Counted from the stretch's first letter, positions 35,365 through 42,781 are shown. The stretch: 64,000 nucleotides of DNA from Rhodopseudomonas infernalis (GCF_022271405.1 NZ_JAJNAL010000008.1:62001-126000); one strand, 5' to 3'. Numbers and translations: made by a program. Notes: generated by a model from the sequence alone, not told the origin.

Positions 35365-35538
35365 TCAGCTCTTGTCGCCGAGCAGTTTGCCGTCGGTGCG
35401 GTTGACGAAGTGCACCTGGGTGCAGGCCGGACAGCGGATCAGCTCGAATGTCGTCGCCGTCGGCGGCGTGATATCCTCAGCGACCCAGGCCTGAACCTTC
35501 ATGGCAGTCCGCGGGCATTTGTAGATCACATGGGGCAT
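35365..35538 (-). CDS. 57-aa zinc-ribbon-like small protein
   Basis: A 57-residue protein starting MPHVIYKCPRTAMKVQAWVA and ending DGKLLGDKS. KCP near residue 8 and CPACTQVHF in the middle suggest a small zinc ribbon with Cys8, Cys36 and Cys39 plus His. It is short of the usual gene-finding cut-off, but the sequence is protein-like throughout. An FNR/FixK-type palindrome lies 62 bp upstream. Confidence 0.7.
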   Translation of the reverse strand: MPHVIYKCPRTAMKVQAWVAEDITPPTATTFELIRCPACTQVHFVNRTDGKLLGDKS

Positions 35539-35599
35539 CGGAGAGGCCGGAGCTCCCGGGAAGTTTACGGGACGATTGCCGGCCCGAACCCTCGGCCCT

Positions 35600-35613
35600 T
35601 TGATCTAGATCAA
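35600..35613. promoter_or_regulatory. FNR/FixK-type box
   Basis: TTGATCTAGATCAA is an exact match to the consensus TTGAT-N4-ATCAA and is extended by one more paired base on each side. If the zinc-ribbon gene starts transcription near 35565, the box would be centred at -41.5, a class II position. No plus-strand gene lies close enough downstream. Confidence 0.65.
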
Positions 35614-35744
35614 AAGTAGTATAATTATACCTAAGAATGCATGCAGAATCTATCGACTTCGATGGCCTGCACCTCAGTCGGGGAACTGGATGCAGGTCGC
35701 CATCGGTCGGGGGACTCAGTACTGTCGCCGCGAGGCACGCTTCC

Positions 35745-36104
35745 TTATTGGCGCGCGCAGCTCAGTACGATGCTTGCTGCGGTCGGGCCGCAGCGCGCCG
35801 TCAGCACGCCGCGCTCGACCGCAATGGTGTCGCTGAACCGGGCCGAGGCGCTGCCGATGCACAGCGCCGACACCAGTGTCTCGCCGCTGTCGCAGGTCGT
35901 TGGGCAGCCATCGGACGAGCACGTCGTCGAGGTCACGGTGCGGAAATTGCTCGACGAAGCGCCGTCCTTGCCGGGAGGACCGGCCGGGCCAGCCGGGCCA
36001 GCGGGACCTTGCTCGCCTTGGGGGCCGGGCGTGCCCTGACCGAGGTCGCAGCCGGCCAGCGCCAGTGCTGCCGTTACCATCAAGATCGAACTGCCGAGAC
36101 GCAT
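35745..36104 (-). CDS. lipoprotein with collagen-like repeat
   Basis: A 119-residue lipoprotein. The signal LGSSILMVTAALALAGC has lipobox LAGC. The mature part opens with seven or so Gly-X-Y triplets (GPQGEQGPAGPAGPAGPPG, then KDG), then a Cys-containing domain with CSSDGCPTTC and more Cys near the C-terminus. GPP and GPA triplets are collagen-like, so trimerisation is possible. AGGGAG precedes the ATG; the frame further upstream is not coding. Confidence 0.8.
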   Translation of the reverse strand: MRLGSSILMVTAALALAGCDLGQGTPGPQGEQGPAGPAGPAGPPGKDGASSSNFRTVTSTTCSSDGCPTTCDSGETLVSALCIGSASARFSDTIAVERGVLTARCGPTAASIVLSCARQ

Positions 36105-36600
36105 TCCACACTCCCTGTGAGCTTGGGCCCGTCCGCGGACCCGTTGCGCTGGCCGCAAAGCTGCATCGGGGATGCTGTCGGGAGGCGTCATCGGCCTTTC
36201 CAAGGAAGCATCCCGCCGGCGGTGCAGACCACGGCTTCGCCAAGTTTACGCCGATTGCTGTCCGCCGAAATTGCGATGGCGCAAGCCCGCTGGCGCATCG
36301 TCGGGGCTGCCGCTCGCCGTCGATTGCTGGGGCGGAGACACCCTGGAATGAAGGAGCCCCGAACGAGGCCATGTTCGGGGCTCCCGTCAGCGTCGGAACT
36401 CCCCACCTCTAGAAAGCTCGGCAATGACGGCGGGCAGGCTATCCGGCCAGCTCGGGCTCGCATTGCGTGAAATCAAAAACTGATTTCCGCCGCTCTGACG
36501 CGATCTGTCTTCCCGGTACTACCCGCGGTACTCAAGCCACGGCGTGTTTGCCACGACTGCGAACTCAGGCGCGCCCGCGAGCCCGATCATCGCCCCGGGC
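36105..36600. other. gene-free stretch with a long hairpin
   Basis: About 500 bp with no convincing gene. The only clear element is the hairpin at 36353-36384. Confidence 0.5.
36353..36384 (-). terminator. 12-bp perfect hairpin, possible terminator
   Basis: GGAGCCCCGAAC, an 8-base loop, GTTCGGGGCTCC. On the minus strand it is followed by TTCATT, a weak T-rich tail. It could end a minus-strand transcript coming from 36.6 kb, or be part of an unrecognised RNA. Confidence 0.45.
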
Positions 36601-36744
36601 TTAGCGCACGCTGCGCATCTGCCGATCGCGATCGTTCAGGCTGGCCATCAGTTGCAGCAGCACGCGTCGCCGCTCTTCGTCTTGGGTTTCCGACAGCAGC
36701 CGTCGATACAGCTTGAGGTTCTCTTCGCGAACAAACTTCTCCAA
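36601..36744 (-). CDS. small conserved hypothetical protein
   Basis: A helical, charged peptide of about 47 residues: LEKFVREENLKLYRRLLSET, then QDEERRRVLLQLMASLNDRD. I recognise this as a small hypothetical family common in Bradyrhizobium. The start is uncertain: TTG at 36744 gives just this core, while an in-frame start at 36864 would add 40 less convincing residues. It lies downstream of the response regulator on the same strand. Confidence 0.5.
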   Translation of the reverse strand: MEKFVREENLKLYRRLLSETQDEERRRVLLQLMASLNDRDRQMRSVR

Positions 36745-36935
36745 GGAAGTGCCTGTTCGTTCCGGGATTGTTGGCCGGCCAAAGCCGACCCGCGCGATAC
36801 GACTGCCTGTCCGAATGGTGGAAAAATACAGCGATTGCGGCCCTCTGTCGACTGCCGGCCGCATCGCTGGATCAAGGGAAAGTACGGATGCTGTCAGGAA
36901 AACTCCTTGCAGCTTCAACGACCCATGTTCACCGG

Positions 36936-37334
36936 TCACGCCCCTGGCGGGAGACTTGCCGTCGGATTGTTCAAAAGCTGCGCGACTGCGGAGACGACCT
37001 GAGATGGTGCGAACGGCTTGGTGATCAGGAGGCTGTTTGGGACGCCGCGGGATGCCCACTCGGCGGCGCTGTCGCCGGTCATGTAGATCACTGGCAAGCT
37101 GGGATCGGTTTCTCGCGCCAGGCGCCCCACATCCCAGCCGTCCATGCGATCGCGGCCGAGATTGACGTCTGTGATTACCGCGCGGAAACGGTCCGGCTGC
37201 GCCAGCAGTTTCTCTGCGTCCTCGCCGGAAGCCACGGCCTCGACCTGAAACCCGCCTTCCTCGAGAGCTTCCTGCACAAGGCTCTGGATCATCGGTTCGT
37301 CTTCGACGACCAGCACCACGATCGAATTTTCCAA
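36936..37334 (-). CDS. single-domain response regulator
   Basis: A 132-residue CheY-like receiver. Acidic pocket in VLVVEDEPMI, phospho-acceptor Asp in RAVITDVNLG, Thr in VIYMTGDS and Lys in LITKPFAPSQ are all present. There is no output domain. The TTG at 37334 with AGGGG upstream best fits the family start. No kinase is adjacent, so the partner must act in trans. Confidence 0.85.
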   Translation of the reverse strand: MENSIVVLVVEDEPMIQSLVQEALEEGGFQVEAVASGEDAEKLLAQPDRFRAVITDVNLGRDRMDGWDVGRLARETDPSLPVIYMTGDSAAEWASRGVPNSLLITKPFAPSQVVSAVAQLLNNPTASLPPGA

Positions 37335-37500
37335 GACGAACCCCTGCCACAGGCATCGACTTCCAAGATCGACAAGTCCCGGATGATCTGGAAGTTCCGT
37401 TCCGCCTGGAACGAACACGCGAGATGCGTCCATGGGCGGATGGCATGGACACATCGGAGCGCGCTAAAGCTGCAGTCGAGTAACGCGCGGGAGTTGATCT

Positions 37501-37683
37501 ATGACTTGGTACGTGGACGCCATTCTGGTCGGGATCATCCTGCCCTGGATCATCGTGACCTATCGGCTGATCGCCGCGTTCCGCGTCGGCGCCGTCCCCG
37601 GGCTGATCGCCTGGGCGAAATGGGCGGTGCCCTGCGTGCCTGCGATGCTGCTGGTGATGTGGGGGCTGCAGAGCCTGCGCTGA
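37501..37683 (+). CDS. 60-aa small membrane protein
   Basis: Two hydrophobic helices: VDAILVGIILPWIIVTYRLIA and WAVPCVPAMLLVMWGL. GGGAG lies eight bases before the ATG. No family recognised; a real but unassigned inner-membrane peptide is likely. Confidence 0.5.
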   Translation: MTWYVDAILVGIILPWIIVTYRLIAAFRVGAVPGLIAWAKWAVPCVPAMLLVMWGLQSLR

Positions 37684-37713
37684 GGCGAAGCTCGGCGTGA
37701 CACGATCGCCCAA

Positions 37714-37995
37714 TCAGCCCGAGAAGCCGCCGTCGCCACGATTGATCGACAGCATCATGCCGTTCTTGATCCGGCGGACCTCGGTGAACGCCCGCTGCAC
37801 GCCCGGATCCGCCGAGTCGGTGGAAAAGGTGATCAGCTTGGTGCAGTTCGGACACTGCACCTGGAACCCCTCGCGAACGTTCTTGACCTTCTCGCGGAAC
37901 GGAACTCTGCATTTGCTGCAGAGAACTTTGACCTTGTCCGGCGGCTGAGGTGGGGCGAGCTGCATGCGCATGCTGCAGTTCTGCGCGGTAAGCAT
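37714..37995 (-). CDS. zinc-ribbon domain protein (MJ0042-like)
   Basis: A 93-residue protein with a zinc ribbon: VLCSKCRVPFREKV and FQVQCPNCTKLITF give two CxxC knuckles spaced about 20 residues apart, as in MJ0042-type finger domains. The C-terminal part (VQRAFTEVRRIKNGMMLSI) is helical. A start at the second or third Met is possible. Likely a nucleic-acid or protein-binding accessory. Confidence 0.75.
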   Translation of the reverse strand: MLTAQNCSMRMQLAPPQPPDKVKVLCSKCRVPFREKVKNVREGFQVQCPNCTKLITFSTDSADPGVQRAFTEVRRIKNGMMLSINRGDGGFSG

Positions 37996-38183
37996 TGATG
38001 AACCATGAAGGCCAACTCGGATTTGCTCGACCTGGCTTCACGCGCCCGCTCGTCGTCACGGCGAGCTTTGCGACGGTCGTCAGCGTTCAAGGAGCGTCGC
38101 GGTTGGTCTGCGCCCGTTTCGATTCGAATCGCGCGTAGCTGTCAGTGGTCCAGGCGCCGGCCCGGTGTTGATTCCGACTGTCT

Positions 38184-38384
38184 TCAGTCGGTGCCGAAGG
38201 CGATCGGCATCTGCGACAGTCGCCAGTGCGTCGGCCGGCGCGGTACGGCTTCGTGGGTATGGCAGTGGACCCATCCGCCGATCACGCGTCGGCATGGCTC
38301 CAGATTCCACTCGACCCGGCCATCGACGATCACGGCCAGTTCCAGACCAACGTCGTAGCTCTCGGTCCCAATCGGTTGCCACAT
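38184..38384 (-). CDS. 66-aa conserved hypothetical protein
   Basis: It starts MWQPIGTESYDVGLELAVIV and ends PTHWRLSQMP. The order WxPI...LELAVI...PCRRV..GW......PTHWR matches a small protein family that is very common in Bradyrhizobium and Rhodopseudomonas, without known function. The longer GTG-started frame upstream lacks that similarity. Confidence 0.7.
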   Translation of the reverse strand: MWQPIGTESYDVGLELAVIVDGRVEWNLEPCRRVIGGWVHCHTHEAVPRRPTHWRLSQMPIAFGTD

Positions 38385-38530
38385 ACGACTAAAGGTGCAT
38401 CGTGCCGGCAGCGCGGCATTGTCGCCGATCAAATCGCGAAGCCTATGCACCGGTTTTCAACAGCGTTTATCCCTCGGAAGCGTTGACTTCGGCTGTGGGG
38501 AAGACGAGCGGGCTGGCCCACCGGCGATCG

Positions 38531-38538
38531 CACCAAGA
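38531..38538. repeat. target-site duplication, left copy
   Basis: CACCAAGA immediately before the left inverted repeat; the identical 8 bp follow the right inverted repeat at 42803-42810. Confidence 0.9.
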
Positions 38539-38559
38539 GGTAGTGTCTCATTTTGAAAA
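38539..38559 (+). repeat. left terminal inverted repeat
   Basis: GGTAGTGTCTCA-T-TTTGAAAA. It pairs with 42782-42802 at 20 of 21 positions. Confidence 0.92.
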
Positions 38560-38630
38560 TATTCCCACTTGACGGCCGGTTTCGCTGGTCCTGCCACCGT
38601 GGTATGCTTAGCGGAAAGCAGGAGGCGTAG

Positions 38631-38834
38631 ATGGGCGATAGGTGGGTTAGGTGTACAGGACACGGCGGGCGCGAAGTGCTCGTAAATTTAGGCAATGCGC
38701 TGACAATTCAGCGTTTATCAGGCGCGGCCGGAAACGACTTCACCCGCATCAATTTCAGCATCGATGGCGATGGCAAGAACGGCCTCTCTGTTCAGGAGCA
38801 TCCGGACGAAATCCTCAAACTGAAGGCTCTTTGA
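38631..38834 (+). CDS. 67-aa hypothetical protein, transposon cargo
   Basis: It starts MGDRWVRCTGHGGREVLVNL and contains RINFSIDGDGKNGLSVQEHP. The pattern looks like a small beta-rich protein; no family recognised. AGGAGG lies six bases before the ATG. Its stop overlaps the next start (TGATG). It is 72 bp inside the left end of the transposon. Confidence 0.65.
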   Translation: MGDRWVRCTGHGGREVLVNLGNALTIQRLSGAAGNDFTRINFSIDGDGKNGLSVQEHPDEILKLKAL

Positions 38835-39067
38835 TGCCCAGAGGCCCCAAAGGCGAAAAACGCCCCGCCGACGTGATCGGCGCCGCCGTCATGGTTGCTC
38901 GGATCGCCACCGGGGAGATCGAGGAAGGCACCGAGCCGGAAACCAAGGCGGCAGCAGCCTTGGGCAAACGGGGCGGCAAAGCCCGCGCAGCCAGCCTCAC
39001 CCCCGAACAGCGCTCGGAAATTGCCCGAGTCGCTGCCGAGGCAAGATGGAAAAAAGGCGACCGTTAA
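38834..39067 (+). CDS. 77-aa basic hypothetical protein, transposon cargo
   Basis: It starts MPRGPKGEKRPADVIGAAVM and ends PEQRSEIARVAAEARWKKGD. Related small basic proteins with PRGPKGEKRPADVIG and KRGGKARA..L..E.R.EIA..AA..RW motifs are widespread as accessory hypotheticals; nucleic-acid binding is plausible. It is translationally coupled to the 67-aa gene and convergent with the 159-aa gene, sharing the last bases. Confidence 0.75.
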   Translation: MPRGPKGEKRPADVIGAAVMVARIATGEIEEGTEPETKAAAALGKRGGKARAASLTPEQRSEIARVAAEARWKKGDR

Positions 39068-39543
39068 GCCGCCTTATCGTCCCTGTCATCCGCGCTCTTA
39101 CGCAGCTCAATATCGAACGCCAGATCCAGAACCATCTGAATCGGCTCTTCGCTTGGGTGCGCCGCGTTCCAGTGATCTTGATCGTAGGTGAGCATCACAC
39201 CGTCGCTGACCATCTGCTCACGTCGGTTGTAGAGGGACATGTGCATCTGGGGCCGCGTCGCTTCTTCAATATCGACAAAGAAGTGCAGTTGCGTCCCGCC
39301 GTGAGCCTGCTTTACGGCGTGATAGACGCGATATGGCTTCCCCGTCGTCTTGTCATAACTAATGACTTCGCGAGCGTCGTCCGAGAACTGTTTAGTGAGC
39401 AAGTCAATCGGGTCTGGCGGCGTAGGAAGCGGCCAACCGCGCTTCACTGCCCACAACGCAACCTTACGCATGTCAATTTCAGTAACCTTCGTCTCTTCCT
39501 TATAAGCTCGGATGAGACGCTGCCGTTCCTTACGTCTAGACAT
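39064..39543 (-). CDS. 159-aa hypothetical partner of XRE-ImmA
   Basis: The N-terminus is strongly basic (SRRKERQRLIRAYKEETKV), then WAVKRGWPLPTPPDPIDLLT, then a strand-rich part with YRVYHAVKQAHGGTQLHFFV and an acidic-basic C-terminus. I recognise no family. It follows the XRE-ImmA gene by 18 bp with a GGAG ribosome site, so they form an operon. Position suggests the effector or toxin of a two-gene module controlled by the fusion protein; that is inference only. Confidence 0.75.
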   Translation of the reverse strand: MSRRKERQRLIRAYKEETKVTEIDMRKVALWAVKRGWPLPTPPDPIDLLTKQFSDDAREVISYDKTTGKPYRVYHAVKQAHGGTQLHFFVDIEEATRPQMHMSLYNRREQMVSDGVMLTYDQDHWNAAHPSEEPIQMVLDLAFDIELRKSADDRDDKAA

Positions 39544-39561
39544 CGAGGTATCTCCGTTTGA

Positions 39562-40704
39562 TCAATTGCCTAGCGGCACAACATCTCCCCAACCGTCCGT
39601 GATCGCGTTAGGCGTCACGATCGAACGGATCTTCACGATATGATTGCCGAACCGGTCATATCGACCGATGCGGCGACGCAATTGCCCTGCAATCAAACCA
39701 GGGTGAACGTTGATCATCTTGGCAAAAGCCAAGATGTCTCGTTCGGAGAACATTGGAGCCTTTCTTGCAACGAAGGCTTCCAACATCTTTTGTGGTACGC
39801 AGAACTCAGCGGCAGCGGCATTTGCTACGCGTTCTTCCTCAGCAATGCCTTCGCAAGTGCCGGCACTATCGCCTTCCAAATCGGAGTCCAGCATCATGCC
39901 ACCGGCGCCATGCCGCTGGTCGACGTGCTCCAATTCGTGTCTTAGGACAAACCAAAAATTATCGATCCGATCGAAGCGCATCGAAAGCGCGATCACCGGA
40001 GACCTCTCGTTCAGCCAAAAACATACGCCGTCGATTTTTGCCGAGGGAAGAGATTCGACGACTAAAAAACGGATGCCGTGCTCGGCGAGTATGCGAGGCA
40101 CTTTCCGCGCTTCCTCGGCAGATGAGAGTAACGGCCTAAGTTTTGAAATTGCAGATTTGGCGGATGCTGGGGAATAGCGCGCGACAAGCATTTCGCTCGC
40201 GATCTTTCGAACCCGGTAAAGCCATGCGAGTTGCACAGGAGTAGCTTCAGTATTGACCTGTGTTCTTTTAGCCGCGTGCGGAAGTATCTCGATGTCTTCG
40301 ACACGGTTGACGCCGAAGAAGCGCACTAGCTCCGGCTGGACCATCGGGTCTTTGAGGTCTTTAGCGTTTATCCACCCCCGTTTAATCATTTCCGAAACAG
40401 GCAACTTGCCAAAGAGATGCGCGCGGGTCTCTCGTACCGGATCATGCCGTGCGGCCAGTCGGGCTTGGGATAGGTCATAGCTTTGCTGAAGCTCAAGGAA
40501 GTGCTCGGCGGGGACGCAGAACGCTTCCTCCAAGACGACGGCTAGATCGGCATCGATGGCACGTTTGCCGTTGACGATCCGAGAAACGGCCGTCTCATCC
40601 ATCCCTAGCACCAGCGACAAAATCCTGTTCGTCCATCCTTTTTCCTTCAAAAGGGCGTCGATAAGCTGATCCGGGGAGCGAAATTGGCTGGAATCATCCA
40701 TCAT
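39562..40704 (-). CDS. XRE helix-turn-helix / ImmA-IrrE metallopeptidase fusion
   Basis: A 380-residue protein. Residues 10-75 form a HigA-like helix-turn-helix (RILSLVLGMDETAVSRIVNG). Residues 190-340 form an ImmA/IrrE domain with the zinc-protease motif HELEH at 256-260 and a downstream acidic helix with EEERVANAAAAEFCVP. Such fusions act as antitoxins or as repressor-cleaving switches of mobile elements. The promoter spacer holds a perfect palindrome, so self-repression is likely. It starts ATG-ATG with no Shine-Dalgarno site and may be leaderless. Confidence 0.88.
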   Translation of the reverse strand: MMDDSSQFRSPDQLIDALLKEKGWTNRILSLVLGMDETAVSRIVNGKRAIDADLAVVLEEAFCVPAEHFLELQQSYDLSQARLAARHDPVRETRAHLFGKLPVSEMIKRGWINAKDLKDPMVQPELVRFFGVNRVEDIEILPHAAKRTQVNTEATPVQLAWLYRVRKIASEMLVARYSPASAKSAISKLRPLLSSAEEARKVPRILAEHGIRFLVVESLPSAKIDGVCFWLNERSPVIALSMRFDRIDNFWFVLRHELEHVDQRHGAGGMMLDSDLEGDSAGTCEGIAEEERVANAAAAEFCVPQKMLEAFVARKAPMFSERDILAFAKMINVHPGLIAGQLRRRIGRYDRFGNHIVKIRSIVTPNAITDGWGDVVPLGN

Positions 40705-40710
40705 GGCCGC

Positions 40711-40738
40711 AGCTTAGCCGGTTTGCGCAAACTTGCAA
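40711..40738 (-). promoter_or_regulatory. promoter of the XRE-ImmA operon
   Basis: Minus strand: -35 TTGCAA (40733-40738), 16-bp spacer, -10 TAAGCT (40711-40716). The expected start of transcription is about 40704, the first base of the ATG. Confidence 0.55.
40721..40732. promoter_or_regulatory. palindromic operator GTTTGCGCAAAC
   Basis: A perfect 12-bp palindrome lying entirely between the -35 and -10 of the XRE-ImmA promoter, followed by a half-repeat TTGCAAAC. It is the most likely binding site of the XRE domain. Confidence 0.6.
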
Positions 40739-40752
40739 ACTGAACTTTATGC

Positions 40753-40781
40753 TTGACATCAAGTATGAAAATTTCATTATG
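40753..40781 (+). promoter_or_regulatory. transposase promoter
   Basis: TTGACA (40753-40758), 17-bp spacer, ATTATG (40776-40781). The start of transcription would fall at about 40787, the A of the transposase ATG, so the message may be leaderless. Confidence 0.6.
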
Positions 40782-40786
40782 AACGC

Positions 40787-41659
40787 ATGAACAAATTGCC
40801 CCTGCAGAAGCGTGTCCAGATCCTCTCGATGCTTTGCGAGGGAAGCTCCATGCGGTCGATCAGCCGGGTGGCTGACGTGTCGATCAACACGGTTAGCAAG
40901 ATGCTGGTCGATGCCGGACAGGTCTGCGCCGCCTATCATGACCAGTATGTTCGCGGCCTGAACTGCAAGCGCGTCCAGTGCGATGAAATCTGGTCGTTTT
41001 GCTACTCGAAGGACAAGAACGTAAAGGCCGCCAAGGCCGCTCCGAAGGGCGCTGGCAACGTCTGGACTTGGACGGCGCTGGATGCCGACACCAAGCTCAT
41101 CGTGACATGGAGCGTCGGCGACCGCGATGCTGACAACGCGGCGAACATCATGGAGGACTTGCGTGACCGGGTTAAGACCCGGATGCAGCTGACGACTGAC
41201 GGACTCAAGGTATATCTGGAAGCCGTTCAGGAGGCTTTTGGCGTCGATGGCATCGACTACGCCCAACTGGTCGAGATTTACGGCGCGGCCCCTGGAAAAG
41301 GCGACGAGAGCCGCTACAGCCCCGCAGAGTGCATTGGCTCAAAGAAGGTGAAGGTTGAGGGTGAGCCGGATATCAAGCACGTCAGCACGTCTTATGTGGA
41401 ACGCCAGAACCTCAACATGCGGATGGGAATGCGCCGCTTCACCCGACTGACCAACGCCTTCTCAAAGAAGCTCGACAACCACTGCCACGCGCTGGCGCTC
41501 TACTTCATGTTTTACAATTTCTGCCGTATCCATAAGACGCTAAGAGTGACACCCGCAATGGCCGCAGGAGTTACGGAAAAGCTTTGGAATACGGAAGGCA
41601 TTGTTGCGCTAATCGATGCGCGGGACGAAAGAAAACGCACGCGCCAACCGGGCGCTTAA
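40787..41659 (+). CDS. IS1-family DDE transposase
   Basis: A 290-residue transposase. An N-terminal helix-turn-helix (MRSISRVADVSINTVSKMLV) precedes the InsB-like catalytic core: first acid in KRVQCDEIWSF, second in LTTDGLKVY, third in SYVERQNLNMRM, the last resembling the IS1 block RIERHNLNLR. All three are present, so it looks active. It is encoded in one frame without the InsA/InsB frameshift of classical IS1. Its stop overlaps that of the convergent Abi gene. Confidence 0.9.
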   Translation: MNKLPLQKRVQILSMLCEGSSMRSISRVADVSINTVSKMLVDAGQVCAAYHDQYVRGLNCKRVQCDEIWSFCYSKDKNVKAAKAAPKGAGNVWTWTALDADTKLIVTWSVGDRDADNAANIMEDLRDRVKTRMQLTTDGLKVYLEAVQEAFGVDGIDYAQLVEIYGAAPGKGDESRYSPAECIGSKKVKVEGEPDIKHVSTSYVERQNLNMRMGMRRFTRLTNAFSKKLDNHCHALALYFMFYNFCRIHKTLRVTPAMAAGVTEKLWNTEGIVALIDARDERKRTRQPGA

Positions 41660-42636
41660 GGCGCAAGGCGCCATTCTTTTCTCTGTTTCCAGTCCTCGGG
41701 AAATCCCATAGACGTTAGGGGAATACGCGGGTGTGAATCGATGATCTTTCCAAGGGCTTCTGCCCAATGGTTGTTAGACCATATCTTTTGCAAAATGATC
41801 TGCATTGCTAGTAGTACCGAATAAATACGGTCATTCTGACCGTTAAACTGCACTCTACGAGCATTTGGAATTGTTAGCTTAATCGTTAAAACGCGGTTCC
41901 AGAGCCTCGAATGATGAGCACAAAGGTTTCTGACATATGAGATTGCGTGCAGCCAAGAACTTAGAATCTGGTGGTTGAGCCCAAACTTTCTGCAGACATC
42001 GCCGTATTCGGGGTGCTTTAGAAACTTGAAGCACTGAGAGATTGATCCAAATGATATTACCTCAAATGTCATCCAGCACGGCGGCAACTCCGGGCGATCG
42101 TATGAGTTGTAATAGTGCTTGATAAAGACATCACGTCTTGAAGCTTGGTTATGGCCAATTTGCCGTTTTAAATCTGCGATGAAATCGGCGTGCCATGCAT
42201 CAAGGTCAAATCGCTCATGCCGATGATAGAAGCCCGGTCTTCCGAATTTAGTTTTGTCCATGTACCAGTGCGGGCCATGTCTTGACGCGACCGAATTCGA
42301 TATAGCGGCGCGGGCAGCTATCTCAATTTTTTCAACAGCCTCTAGCACCAACATCCGAAGCTTGCGGTCGAAAATATATCTGTCGTGGACCAACTCAAAT
42401 GTCGTGCCCGGGTGGTAATACGCCGAACCGCCGTTAAGACCGGATTTGAAGGGGTGCAGATAGCCAGAGAACCTATAATAGCCAATGTGCTGTAAGTGGT
42501 CGAAGGAATCTGCCCAATTCTCGAAAACCAAGCCTCGGCTAGCGAGAAGTATGGCCTGCTCTTCCAATCCAAGAGCGGGCTTCGCAAACGTAATGCGCGC
42601 CAAAGTTGCGGCCCCAGACAAGGAAAACCCCACCAT
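41656..42636 (-). CDS. Abi_2 (AbiD/AbiF-like) HEPN abortive-infection protein
   Basis: A 326-residue protein with Abi_2 hallmarks: LASRGLVFENWADSFDHLQH, IGYYRFSGYLHPF, then EKIEIAARAAIS, and near the C-terminus RNLCAHHSRLWNR. The R-x4-H element in RNLCAHH (about residues 236-242) is the HEPN RNase-type motif. Relatives abort phage infection, some by cutting RNA. The ATG at 42636 with GGAAG upstream is preferred over a TTG at 42648. AT-rich relative to recA. It lies at the right end of the transposon. Confidence 0.88.
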   Translation of the reverse strand: MVGFSLSGAATLARITFAKPALGLEEQAILLASRGLVFENWADSFDHLQHIGYYRFSGYLHPFKSGLNGGSAYYHPGTTFELVHDRYIFDRKLRMLVLEAVEKIEIAARAAISNSVASRHGPHWYMDKTKFGRPGFYHRHERFDLDAWHADFIADLKRQIGHNQASRRDVFIKHYYNSYDRPELPPCWMTFEVISFGSISQCFKFLKHPEYGDVCRKFGLNHQILSSWLHAISYVRNLCAHHSRLWNRVLTIKLTIPNARRVQFNGQNDRIYSVLLAMQIILQKIWSNNHWAEALGKIIDSHPRIPLTSMGFPEDWKQRKEWRLAP

Positions 42637-42737
42637 ATGCGCTTCCAAGGAGAGGCGGGCGGGGTATTATTGATGGCGAACGTATAGTGCATGGGTGAAA
42701 AGTCAATTACTGAAGGTCAATCAATTGTAGAAAATCC

Positions 42738-42762
42738 GTTGTACGGGGGATGCCCGTACAAC
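42738..42762 (-). other. 10-bp perfect hairpin near the right transposon end
   Basis: GTTGTACGGG, a 5-base loop, CCCGTACAAC, 20 bp inside the right inverted repeat and about 100 bp upstream of the Abi start. It could block transcription entering from outside, or be a transposase-recognition structure. Confidence 0.55.
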
Positions 42763-42781
42763 CCCTAAGCAAAAAGTTCAG

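Noticed and set aside
35616-35630. TATAAT-like -10 just after the FNR box on the plus strand
   Set aside because: Spacing to the box does not fit an activator position and no plus-strand gene follows.
36865-37713. Upstream part of a 370-codon minus-strand frame
   Set aside because: It overlaps the response regulator in another frame; only the C-terminal 47 residues look like a real protein.
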